From the NCBI GenBank assembly GCA_037903355.1, contig JBAJFE010000001.1:124001-188000 (forward strand): a DNA stretch of 64,000 nt. Reading direction: 5' to 3'. Source of the DNA: Trichuris trichiura (Eukaryota; Nematoda; Enoplea; Trichinellida; Trichuridae). The translations under genes were made by a program, and so were the position numbers. Each line of letters begins with the position of its first letter. Position 1 is the stretch's first letter. This document shows positions 46,698-58,070 of this stretch, piece by piece. The notes below the pieces were generated by a model. It saw only the letters and a list, made by a program, of their open reading frames with translations. It had not been told where the DNA came from and did no database searches.

Positions 46698-49600
46698 TTC
46701 TTTAACAAGAAAAGAGGAAGAAGGCAACTTTCGACTAACGCGTTCTCCATGGCTCATGTTTATGAGAGCTCTTAAAGGTACATAATAAGCGGACCGCTTT
46801 TCACAACCGCCCAGACGAAAACCGCCAGCGAATTCTTCGTCAAACAAAACGAGAACGTCTGCCGTGACCATTTGACCCATGGGTGGCAGTTGTATTATTG
46901 TTCCGGCTAAGCCGACAGGCACAGAAAAGCCGGCTTGAATGAACATTACGCGATCCAGCAGTCGGTGATCATCGTGCGTTTCAATTTCCCACTTGCCAAG
47001 CACCGAAGCGCACTACGATTAATAAGAACTTAAAAAGTGAAACATTCCACAGGCATAAGGAAAGAAAGCGTACGCAATAAACATCGTCGATTTTCAGATT
47101 GGTAACAAAAGAAGACGATTTGTTATAACTGTTTGCAGCCTGTAAAAAAACTGGTCCATGTCAATAGGCGCAATAAACACCTTAAGTTACCTTTAGTTTG
47201 TCTACTGTTTGTTCAATAGTTGACAAAAAGTCGCTTTTCACAAAGGAGGATCCGCAAGGTTGCCACTTGAGCGACTGAAATGGAAGCTTTCCAACCCAAG
47301 AAGTCAGTTCCGCCATACGCTTCCCGCTAAAACTAAGTCGTCATAACGTAACGTAACATTACCTAATGGCTGAAACTTTCACTTCTTTGGTGTACCTTCT
47401 TATTTATTAACGGAACCGCTCACTACAATATGCAGAAAATGTAAATTACTACTTATTACTGTAAATTACCGAAGATGCAAAGCCTTCAAAGGAGCTCGTC
47501 TATTATCTTAAGTTCGCAGAAATAACAGAAACTTGGAATTACTAACGCCGTATCACTTGTGAGTCCCACCTGTTGCTGATGAATATCCAGCTATCTAGGG
47601 TACTAATGACATTATCTTTAAATTTACTAAATCTACTTACTAAAGCTTACTAAATAGTTAAATAGACAAACTATAAATCTTACATTTTTTACTGAAGCAA
47701 TTTATAGGATGGTAATAATAACGAAATTAAAGATAAGTGCAGAACTAACGCATTGTTTAGATAGTAATGCTCACTTCTTTTAAGAAATGACGTTCTTCCA
47801 TGCGTTTCCATACTTTGTATTTAGTTAGAAACAACCGTTTTTATTAAAGGCAAAAAATGCGCAGCTTTCAGCACCAAAACACAATCCGTTATAAGGTGCC
47901 CCGACAGCGGACAACGGGTACTGGTACTAACTTGAAAGCTTGGGTTAGTGCGCATGAATAAAACCGGGTATCTACCGTTAAAAAAGTTTCTACAACAGGA
48001 AAATCTACGGACCGTTAACAAAAGTCACATATTCAAAGCAATAAAGAAAGAATAGTCTAAAATTTAGTTGCTTGTCTAAAAAGAAAACAAATTCCCTAAC
48101 TGATACAGCAAAGGAAAAATTATAAAGTACTATTCGCAAGCTCTTCCACCCAACCAAATCTGGCAGGAACAGCAGATGTTCTCGCCAGAGTTAGTCGGAT
48201 GGAATAGCTTGTGAACAATAAAACGAGCCCGGTGAATGACAAATTTGAGCTGATTACGGATCACGACTGGGCCAGAAACCTTCGCCTAAAGATTTTGGAC
48301 ATTAAACGTTGTCCTAAAAATGGGTTCGTTTACCGCAAAAAAGGTAAGAACAAATTAGAAATCAAGCAAATACGAAACGCATAACCAAAGCTTCGCAAAT
48401 ACGTACAGTTCATTGTCCGTCCAAATATCCACCGCGTATATCTTATCCTTAGCTTTGTCCATTTCTGTAAGAGCTGCGATGACTTCTGGAAACCTGAAAA
48501 ATAGCTCTCCATCATTTTAAGCGTAAGACGTGACGCGGATGAAAAGCACTTTTGTTTGTACTCCATGAGGTAATCGCGAACCTTAGACGAGTACACCCAA
48601 AAGCCGTCAAAATCTTTCGTCGCGTATCCAGGCATTTCCATGTTCATTTTTGTAAGCTTCAAATTGAAGCCGATGTTTTCCCATTCAGATTCTTTCTCAT
48701 TTCCTACGCCTTTGTAAAGCAATACAGTGCCCGTAAGCCGACTAATGATCAATCTAGACATCTTTAAATCCCTCGCCAACTGGTCAGAGGAAAACCAATT
48801 TGTGGTCAGCTTCTGAAACAAATGTTTCTACTTCGAAGAGATCAAAATAGAAGAATCCTACCGAAGAGTCAACGTTCACGAGGGACCATAAGCTTTCCCG
48901 GATTTCATTTTTCAAGCGAACACGAAGCATAGGTCCGCGCAAGCGAGCGATTATCTTGCCTGATAACCCATACGTAGACATTTCCATGCTGAATGCGACT
49001 GCGCCGACAGGATATATGCTTTCTAAATCATCTTTTCCCCGCAAGAAACACTGCTTAGCATTGGTCTACACATAAAAAACATGCTGTTAACTGACAATTT
49101 CCTTTTAAAGTGATTCTTACACATGGCAAGACCACAGCATAAGGACAAATTTGCTCCGGTTGTTTCCAAGAAAACATTACTTTAGGCTGTCCACTTGAAT
49201 CGCAAAAATAACGCATACCATCAGGTAAACGGTAGTGGACCATTATATCAGTTCCACGCGCTTCAATACCTGCATTAGAATAAAGTCTAAACGAATGAAA
49301 GATTAGACACGAGTAATCATCGCGGAAACTTTAACGCACTCGTCTTCGGCGATCAGTGTCATTTTTTTCCATTTCTGTTGCATTGCTTCGTCATGAGATT
49401 GGTGTTCCACCTTTTGTTTCTTACCGGTTGTTCGGCACGTATATCTGACAAATAAAAGTAGGTCAAATTACAAAGATAGACAGATATAAGCATAAGACCG
49501 ATCCGTCATGCTTGACACAGTGATACACAACGCAGGAACGCAATGCGGCCATTTTACCATTACCCAGGTGCCCAAAACTTCTGCAGCTACGTCTTCAAGA

Positions 49601-52600
49601 CTCTAGAAACACTACTCCAAATAATTACTTAAGCAATAGAACGGCACAAACCTTACGCCCATTTGGGTAAACAGACAATACGACGGAATCGATTTCGAAC
49701 AGAGAAGACGCTCGCGGGTGAGTACACCGTATGCTGCACTTAAAAAAGAAAACCTATAACTGTACATTACCTACGTATGTGGATACTACCTCAAACAACA
49801 ATTGGTTAAACGTAGGAAAAGTTGAGGTAGGCGTCTCCTCACTGAGCAACACCCCATGCACGACTTCTTCAGGAGCCATGTCGAAAATGCCAATGGGCAA
49901 AGCCTGACACCTGACACATAACGAAACACTAATTTCAAAGCTGAAGTAAAAAATACTGCCGAATAACAATATGACCAAATGAGAAGCTTTATTACGGAGT
50001 AGGTTCCCGTTTAATGCGTGCTAACTCCGGAGCTTTCGGGTCAACCGAGACCCATCTTCAGCGGTTCTAAATAATGGATATAAATTGTGCGCGTGACTTC
50101 AGCCTTAAACCGCTGCCGCTTTTAACCATAGAAACGACATAAGGCTGAAGTCACGCGCACAATTTATATCCATTATTTAGAACCGCTGAAGACGGGTCTC
50201 GGTTGACCCGAAAGCTCCGGCGTTAGCACGCATTAAACGGGAACCTACTCCGTAATAAAGTTTTACATTATGAAAACATATGCTCCCGTACCAAGAAACT
50301 ACATTTTCATGACCAAATGTGACCAAAAAACCGCATCAAAATACAAATGAGTGCCAACAAAAAAAATTATTTTATTAAGATACAAGCGCTATATAGAAAG
50401 AAGTTAGTAAATGATTCATACTGGCATACAAATCAAAAAAACAGTTATTACAAGATTAGCGGATGAAAAATTGAAACTTAAGTAATCTTTTAGAGTTTAA
50501 TGAAAACATAACTTTCAGTGGATGTGTGTAGCCGCAATTTACGACATGTCCTGTGTAAAAATTTTAGTTGCCTGAACGGAGCTTTCGGGGATATCCATAC
50601 CCATCTTCAGCACATGCAAAATAAATAACAGCGATAAGTGAGGAAAAGGTGAATATTTTCTAATCCTAACCGGACCTTGACTTTTGCCAAACTGGAAACG
50701 GAGGGATTAGCTCGCGCGCCAGACATCAAATAAATGCCAAAAATCGGTTTCACAGTAGATCTTCAGATTAACGGGTTTGGCCTGTTGGATGTATCTGTAA
50801 GTAAACTTCAAAGTGCCCTACCAACGGATGGATGAGCAAATTGTAAGAGAAAATACAGAACAATTTCTATACCGTACGTTTCGGAACTACTCGTGTTCCG
50901 TCGTTAGCTCCCCAACACTGCTGACGACGGAACACGAGCAGTTCCGAAACGCACGGTATAGAAATTGTTCTTTATTTTCTCTTACAATTTGCTCATCCAT
51001 CCGTTGGTAGGGCATTTTGTAGTTTACTTACAGATACGCCGAACAGGCCAAACCCGTGAATCTGAAGATCTACTATGAAACTATTCAAGCCTGTTAAAAG
51101 ACATCCTGTATTTCGAAAAATCGGTCTTAAAATTGGCCGTTGTTCTGCGCGTCATTTTTGAAAAACTTAATTTTTAATAGCATAATCACATGAGTATGCT
51201 ATAAAAGTCACATCTCTGTACGTCTGACACACATTGCCTAAAAAGTCGCGCTAATGAAGCATTCAACAGATGGTAGTTCATACGTTTTCATTTCACGTAC
51301 TGTCACGTTGTCAGGTGAACACCACAGCCCATATACACCACGGTGCTATGGAAAAAGAACTAAGCGATTCAGATGCTATTACTCCTATTACACGACACCG
51401 TTTCTGTTACTCTACAGCACCTACTGAATGCCCGTGTTTCGGTACACTACAAAATAAATTGGGGGCCGTTCCCAGTCATGCGGATTTCAAAATTATACAT
51501 ACACTAACACTTGAAATGTTTGAGTTTTAGTGCCTCAACGGCATAAGCTAACATCGTCACAGTATTTCGCATCCACATTCAGTTAACGCTGAAAAATCGA
51601 ATAGTGCTGGTCGCTTTGAAAAAACTGAACTGGATCAAAACTTTCAAATCTTACGCCAAGAATATTGGCATTAACTAAGCTTCAAACTTGTCGCTCCTAC
51701 TACATTCTAAAGCGTTTCACCTTTATCTATGCAGCGTTGACAAAAAGAAAAATGCTAGATTCAAAAGCTCTAAAAGGCTTGATTTTCACTGAGCAGATCC
51801 GCCGTGATTTCCGATTTGAAAACTTTTACAAAAAGCTCTACTCACATCTTTACAATAGTGTGGCTATTATAAATTCCTACATCTGTTCGGGGTATTCATA
51901 AGCGGGAATGGTAGAAATCTACGCACATGTACACTGACGGTGGCATACTGTTAATACTGCGAATAAAAATTGCAGGGTTGAACACACGAACTAATACACG
52001 ACTGAATAAACCAAGTTGATATCGCTTTAGGCTTTTCAAAACCATTTGATAACATTGCAATAAACTCTACGTTCAACCGAGTGTGAATCACCCAACAAAA
52101 AACATTTCTAATTCGGAAAGCGCCTTGTTCCCTCGTAATCACAATCATGACAAACTTTGCCACTGAGCTGCGTTCCATTCATCAGAACAGCTGCAGCAAC
52201 ACCAAAACATGACCATGACGTCTATCCTGTTACAGATTAAGACGTCTGACTATTAGTGTTTACCTGACTTTGCAATTCTTCACTGTTGGTAGTAAGTCAG
52301 GATCGCTTGAGACAACGTCCTGCCCTTGCATGTTTCTGTCATACGTATACAGGAAACAGCACCCGGGTTTGTTGCGCCGCTGTTCCTCTGCAGTCAACGA
52401 GTTTTCTCGGGATGCCATGACGCTATTGAGCAACTCCTAGGCGCTCAAATTTCTAATGAAACAGGATTTCAAAAACTGAAACGAACCAACCAGGTCAATG
52501 AAAGGAAGCTTTATAACCGCTTCCCAATCGTTCCTTTTTCCATTCAGGTCAGTTTCAAAATCTTCCGGATAAAACGAAATCAATGGTGACGACGGATCGA

Positions 52601-54735
52601 CCATGAGGTCCTGGAAAACAAATAAATCTATTTCCAAATGTATGAGACTTTCATACCTGAAAAGCTTTGGGAACCAGGTGCCGGCTTGCCGGCGGCAGAA
52701 CAGCCATTTGTTGACAAAATGGCAACAGAGAAGCTCCTTTTACAAATTGGAGATTCACATCTTCAAAGCCCTTCAAATCGGTTATGAATGGAGAATAATG
52801 ATATGGGTAAAACCTATAAATCGAGGACAGTTTAACTATTACACCATCCGGTTTCACACCATTCCCAAGAAGCGACGCTTTCGTAATAGTAGTAAAGGTT
52901 CCACTGCAGCCCTCTGATATATGACATTTTTAGGTCTACCAGGAGGTCTCTATAACAAAGCAGTATTACACACAAAAAAAATTAATAAAACTTGCCTATC
53001 GACTTGCTCTACATCAAGTTTTTCCGCGTAATAGTTAACGCGGTATTTAAAAAACGCATTATCCATTTCATCATTCCACTCCGATGCGTAATCTTCTGAT
53101 ATGTCGCTGTCATCCTTACGCGTTTTGCCAGACCAAAACTCATAAGGACTTGCCTCCGTCGAACTATCAACAACCTGATCGTGAATGCCAGATTTGAAAA
53201 CGCAAATGGCCAAGTAGGTTTGTTTTACCAAAATTTCGTCAGAGCCTGTAAGATGAACGAAATCCTCGCAAACAAGAATAAAGTTGTCTCTGTCCATCTC
53301 AGATAGCTTCTCGAAAAGTATCGCCAATCTGGGGAGATTCAAACGACCAGCTTCATTCACATAACCTTGCATTTTGCCAAACACAGACATATAAGCTGCG
53401 CAAAGATGGGGTAACACATTTTGATGGGTATGCAAGTTTGGCAGGTGCGGCAAGAAATCATTTCCAAGCAGACACACCATAAAGACCCAATCATCAATCA
53501 AACTTTCAAGATCGAACAAGTTAGGATAATCCTCCTGAAAAAAGAGAAAAATTACAAAGCAATAATAAGGCATCAGTGCGTACCTGAAGCTTTGAGAAGT
53601 CCATGCTTATGTACTCTCTCAAAAGGGATAAGTGCAGCAAGTAAAATCTTGTAGGCTTTTGATCAACAGGTCTTAATTTCATTCATCGTTGATCATGAAA
53701 AACTTTGTGCGACAAAATACCTAATTGGCAACTTCCTTTTTGGCCTACAGGCCACCTCTTCGCGAAGCAGCGAAAAATAAGGTTCATGACAAACCAACCC
53801 AAGAATTATCTGTACGTTAGTATACTTAAGTAAATGAACCTCGATGAAATATGCGAATAAAGGAGTTTACCAAATCGGCATCAAGTCCATACAAACAATG
53901 TCGCGTAGCCGAGTTGTAATCTTTTTTAGCACGTATATATCGGATGTATGACATTATCTTGTGCTCTCCTTCGCCCGAATACTAAAGCAGAACAGTGGGC
54001 ACTAGATCAAACCGAGAAAAATGCCCTTACATCGTGGCCCGAATAAATCACTTTAACTGCCTTCCACAACGGATCAGTGTTCATTTTCATACACACGAAG
54101 TACTTCAGGTAACCATGTAGCCTATCCATGAAGGCAGTACCTAAAAGCGATTGCCTCAACGTGGCGACCGGTCGATCTTTTGCATACCGGGAGTGATGCA
54201 GTTCGAGTCAAAACGATCGCTAGCAGATAGAACGGTGCCATATTGGTTAAGTTTAGCCAATGCCATCTCAGCATTTTTAGCTGACCTAAAGAATAATGTT
54301 TATTCTAACCCAATAAGATCGTTTGAAATTCACATGAAACGACGCGCCCGCTGTTGGTTAATCTTGGCCCTTGGAGCAACACCATCGACTGCCATAAAGA
54401 ACAACTTTTTTGGCCTAACCACACGGAATAGCATCTAAACGAAGGCATAGTACAGGCCATTCGATAACACGCTCAACTTCAATGTAGGCAAAAATGCTCT
54501 TCACGACTTCGTATTCCGGACGCGCTATGGACACTTCTGCGTTGTTGTCATGCGTGCAATTATGTATTATTCCATTCATGTCCAGGTAAAGATTGTCGAA
54601 TTCAGGGATCTGGGAATAAAAAGGAGTAAGCGGATAAGAAACGCTAAAAGCTTCATATACCTCCATGTCGCAAGTCAACTGACACAGAGAAGGGTAGCGC
54701 TCGCAAAGAAGGCGAGCAAACTTTGGGATTCCCAT
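46698..54735 (-). CDS. XRN1: 5'-3' exoribonuclease 1
   Basis: Cytoplasmic enzyme that degrades decapped mRNA 5' to 3'. Thirteen exons resolved with consistent phase: 54661-54735, 54478-54609, 54334-54434, 54188-54285, 54031-54140, 53871-53981, 53721-53809, 53584-53671, 52996-53534, 52860-52949, 52657-52813, 52491-52610, 52264-52436. Signatures: [17 protein letters not shown] start, [15 protein letters not shown] and [20 protein letters not shown] (active-site acidic and basic residues), [53 protein letters not shown]. Later exons include 49121-49269 ([20 protein letters not shown]), about 48,8xx-49,044 ([14 protein letters not shown]), 48,3xx-48,8xx, 47191-47326 and 46698-47012 (SH3-like: [38 protein letters not shown]). 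Exons between 49.8 and 52.2 kb are not resolved; two palindromic repeats sit there. The end may lie further left. Confidence 0.9.
48140..48335 (+). repeat. Hammerhead-bearing dispersed repeat, degenerate copy S5
   Basis: 5'-truncated S-family copy: CGCCAGAGTTAGTCGGATGG, AACGAGCCCGGTGAATGAC, then a dead ribozyme site at 48,250-48,277 (CTGATTA with the conserved G changed to T; helix II broken) and GACATTAAACGTTGTCC. It lies in an XRN1 intron. Confidence 0.5.
50034..50061 (-). ncRNA. Hammerhead ribozyme core (minus arm, XRN1 region)
   Basis: Minus strand: CTGAAGA, GGGTC, loop TCGGTT, GACCC, GAAAGCTCCGG; intact core. It lies on the XRN1 coding strand and so would be transcribed in the XRN1 pre-mRNA if this segment is intronic. 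Confidence 0.6.
50186..50213 (+). ncRNA. Hammerhead ribozyme core (plus arm, XRN1 region)
   Basis: Plus strand: CTGAAGA, GGGTC, loop TCGGTT, GACCC, GAAAGCTCCGG; mirror of the core at 50,034-50,061. Confidence 0.6.
50583..50610 (-). ncRNA. Degenerate hammerhead-like core
   Basis: Minus strand keeps CTGAAGA and GAAAGCTCCG, but helix II has only about three clear pairs (GGG/CCC) and the loop is altered. Probably an old, inactive copy between the two palindromes. Confidence 0.35.
50879..50907 (-). ncRNA. Near-hammerhead core, minus arm (CTAACGA)
   Basis: Minus strand: CTAACGA, GGAAC/GTTCC, GAAAC. The invariant G of CUGANGA is A here, so this arm should be inactive. Confidence 0.4.
50921..50949 (+). 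ncRNA. Hammerhead ribozyme core, GGAAC type
   Basis: CTGACGA, GGAAC/GTTCC helix II, loop ACGAGCA, then GAAACGCACGGTATAG. Here a minimal stem III can be drawn (C before GCACG pairing with G, then U and A as cleavage-site U-H). Stem I pairs CUG with UAG. It is the only copy where I can draw all three helices. Confidence 0.6.
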
Positions 54736-56100
54736 CTTTTCACGTACACTACAAGAGTAAGTCAACTCACGAGTCCCAGGGAATACTATCAGCGCAATCA
54801 AAATTAACAACTGCTACCAAAACGACAGCTACAGCAATAGCTGCATGCGCAAATTTAAAACAACACTTCAAAGCGCAAAAAGAAGAAAACTCTCGTCTAC
54901 CAATTAGCATCTGTTCGAAAGGTACTCCCAAGCGTTTATTCAGTGGAAAAAATGAAAATCAAGACTCCCATTGCATTCGTTCATTGCTTATTACAGTCAT
55001 TCACTGCCAGCAATGGTCGAAAAGTGCGCCGTCAGACAAGAATATATCTAAAAATTGCTTTCCACATTTTTGGCAGCAATAATAAACATACGTGACAGTA
55101 AACCAGAACTTCACTCGAAAAAACCACCCTTCCTACTACTCGTCGCCAGATTTACAGTAGCCCATGCAAGGAGATTGAGAAAGGCAGGCACATTCCTGGA
55201 ATACGCAAGACGTTTTGTTCTGTGTTTACCGATAATTAAGCTTATATTAGAACATAGAAAAGAGCAAAACAAGGTCATCGGCAACAGGGACCTACCTCAG
55301 CCCACCAGCTTCGTAGCCGGCATTTTTTCTCAATCTTACCTGCATTCCATCGTCTACGTTTGTCGATTACTGTATTTTTGGGGGCGAAGGGTACAAGAAC
55401 CGAGGGAAAAAATAATGTGCTTCACATGTTTCTTATAGCTTTCTTGAACTAGAGCGTATTATCCATTCAGTTTAGCGTCCAAAGTTTAGTTCCGCCTTCC
55501 TATGGTGACATTCTTGCTTCTTAAAGACTGGCCATCTGGAAAGGTGGTGAATCTTCACTTGACCTTTTCGCAGCTTTCTCCCGCTCTGACTAAGTATACC
55601 TGTAAAATACTGAAACAAACGTTCTACGAATGAATGAACTGTTGGGAAATTTACAGAAAATATATGTAACCTTCGGGACGCCCCAGTCCCCAACTTTAGC
55701 GTCGCGTAGGTGTGGAAGTATTCCTTTGCTTCTCTTGGATAAAAACACTTGTGTGCCGTAAGGCTTTATGTACGCTATCTAAAAGTGGATGCATCTTCTA
55801 CAGCAACAGCAGCCTCCTCTTCTATTGCTACATGGATTTTTCTGGCTCATGTTCATTCAAATGTCATTTCTACTTGACCTATGTTTTACTTCCATCGGAC
55901 TGTTCTAAACTTTCTCGCTGAAGAAATTTGTTAATGGCGTTAGCAGAATCACCCGTTCGTTTATTATTAAAGCCAAAATTACGGCGGAACTTTCGCGATT
56001 CGCCAGACCACGTAGTCAGTGTTCGCTGGATCGGGTGATCCTGAAACTGCCTTTATAACATAGACTTTAACAAAACCAACATAAATTTTTCACGAAAACT
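54736..56100. other. Upstream of XRN1; no gene recognised
   Basis: Presumed promoter and 5' UTR of XRN1 (start codon at 54,735 on the minus strand) followed by unassigned sequence. The open frame 55,055-55,438 on the plus strand has no recognisable family. Confidence 0.3.
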
Positions 56101-56107
56101 TATATAT

Positions 56108-56212
56108 TTCGTTCCAGGGGTAACCGCGGACAACAACGACCGTTTAATGAACGCTATGTACGCGTTCATTAAACTGTCGTTGTTGTCCGCGGTTACACCT
56201 GGAACGAAATAC
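56108..56212. repeat. Short palindrome next to a Tigger terminus
   Basis: TATTTCGTTCCAGG.GTAACC..GTTGTTGTCCGCGG arms mirror each other around about 56,161. There is no ribozyme core, and it abuts the TA that precedes the Tigger end at 56,215. Confidence 0.55.
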
Positions 56213-56214
56213 AG

Positions 56215-57270
56215 GCGGCCCTCGTTATTCGCGGTTAATTCGTCCAACATTTTGGGCATCTTACCGGCTAAAGTTGAATTCCGTGTTATATAGGCTACCC
56301 TATGAAAAAGGCTAAATAGCTTATATTCTACCTGCCCATTTCGTCCGGTCCGCTTGAATTCCTTCCGGAACGGTTATCATACCTAGCGATCCTTCGAAGC
56401 TTGGTACTACGGAATCTAGCTACGTGATAATGACATCAATGAGACTGCACTTGTCCAGTCGGGTTAGCTATAAGAGACCAAGTCATTAGATACATTAAAG
56501 GATGACAATGAGATGCGCTTTCTTTAAACGCCTGGGAATGAGCGGAATGGGTATAGTGCAGGGGAAATATAAAACATAGAGGCGCACTTAAACAGAAATA
56601 ATGAACATCACGCAGAACACATCCAAATAGAGCAAAACGTTTACGGCAGAAACGTTTGGGGCATCTTGTATCAATTTATCCACTTCTTGTAGGTGGGCGC
56701 AGATCCCCTGGAGGACGTCCAGTCTTAAAGTTCCTTGAACTTGTTGGTAGAAAAGCATCTCGCCTAAAAATGTTAATCTTCGCAGCTGCCGGTGATTTGT
56801 TTAAAAACATTGTTATAGGGAGCTGTATCTGCCTTCTCTTCGCTTGATCAAGTCTTGTAGCGGCTTCAACGAAGCCGTTATTCTTCATGTAAGCGTGATG
56901 CCACGTTCCATGGATGGATCGTATTTAGCAATCAAATCCTCTAGGACCTGAGCTTGCAGGAAAATACTGGCAAGCTTTTGCAGCATCCAATCCGAGGGTA
57001 TCTGAGTGTCTGTATCTTCCATAACGTCGTCGTCGCTGCCCGTAGGTGATTGCATCAGTTCCTGGAGTTCTTAACTGGTGAACGGTTCTCCACAGTCTTC
57101 TATGGGCTCCCTGACATCGTCTTCTATCATGTAGGAGAAACCCTCACCTCCCAACTCTTTGGAAATATTCACTATGTCCATGACCTCCTCATCGATGGCA
57201 CCTAAGTCCTCGCATTCAGTGACTCCGTCCTCACCACAAACGCGTCCAGCAACCACTGACTGTTCTAGAC
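56215..57270 (-). mobile_element. Left part of a Tigger element with transposase C-terminus remnant
   Basis: Starts CAGGCGGCCCTCGTTATTCG after TA. The first 130 bp are nearly the same as the left end of the element at 40,341. Minus-strand frames include CEDLGAIDEEVMDIVNISKE and EDDVREPIEDCGEPFTS, the acidic C-terminal tail style of Tigger transposases, broken by stops. It is interrupted at 57,271 by a hAT element. A matching Tigger right end (AACGAGGGCCACCTG then TA) lies at 62,459. Confidence 0.6.
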
Positions 57271-58070
57271 CAGTGTTTCCCAACCTTTTTTTGGCCAGGG
57301 CCCCCTTTCGCGACCTTCAACTTGCCGTAGCCCCCCGTCATTGTCCCCAACGTAATTCTCCTGCTTCTGTTATCCTCAAGTGCGCCTACTGTGGTTACGT
57401 TGTTGTCAATTTGTACAAGTAGTTCAGCACTTGAAAGAGCCGGCAGAATGTAGAATTGATTTCGCTGCCTACCGTGTTTGCCAAAGAAAAAACTGTTAAG
57501 CCGGGCCATCTTTAAAAACCTTATTAACCTGCGGATCTTGTCAGCCGCAAGTAGGACCCCATGGTTTGCGCTGTGAAAGTTGAGTGTGCGATTAATGGCT
57601 GGAAAACCTGGCGATGCGAAGTCGACGCTAAATTTCTTTTCTACACTAGAGCAAAATGGCTAGTAAGGAAGCCAGCCAGCTGTCATATACGGCGATTGCT
57701 CCTAGCAACATTCGAAGCCGTTAACGCCATAAATTCTTTATTTGGCACTGAAGGCGTTCTTTTCGTATTACTTGACTTAAGCCGGCTAATTGCAGATCAA
57801 GGAGCCGTCAGAATACAAGTGCCGCATTGGGTTTCCTCTTCCTCAATTTTTTGGGCTGTTAGCAAGGGTAGCGCAGTATGTAAGTCAGGCTGCGATGCTG
57901 TTTTCAGGGCTGCGCAACACTGAATCTAAATTCAATATTTCCTCAGAGCAAGACGACAGTCGCTTGATCTTACCCCACTTAGTGCGACGGTTGGGTCTGG
58001 TGCAATGCTAATAATTTATCCACGTCCAGCTCGATAGTCGTCAGAAGTAATCTCAAGTCGCCTCGCCTGA

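Larger units (their letters stand above)
49982..50308. mobile_element. Palindromic PLE-end element inserted within XRN1
   Basis: 327-bp insertion with a perfect 11-bp target duplication ATGACCAAATG (49,971-49,981 and 50,309-50,319). Inverted arms about 49,986-50,107 and 50,138-50,260 meet at a short loop around CCGCTTTTAACCATAG. Each arm carries a ribozyme core and the AACGGGAACCTACTCCGTAATAAAG tail typical of the PLE end. The right outer segment (ATTATGAAAACATATGCTCC) matches the PLE terminus at 21,330. It presumably lies in an intron. Confidence 0.8.
50756..51073. mobile_element. 318-bp palindrome with facing hammerhead cores at its centre
   Basis: Inverted repeat centred near 50,914. The outer block is GTAGATCTTCAGATTAACGGG, then TGCCCTACCAACGGATGGAT, GAGCAAATTGTAAGAGAAAA and ACCGTACGTTTCGGAA, each mirrored on the right. 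The central 40 bp hold the two ribozyme 5' parts. Its outer block matches the foldback at 33,421-33,885, so at least two loci share this family. It lies between unresolved parts of XRN1. Confidence 0.7.

Noticed and set aside
52603..52917. 104-codon plus-strand frame
   Set aside because: Antisense shadow of XRN1 exons 10-12, which match the family in order and phase.
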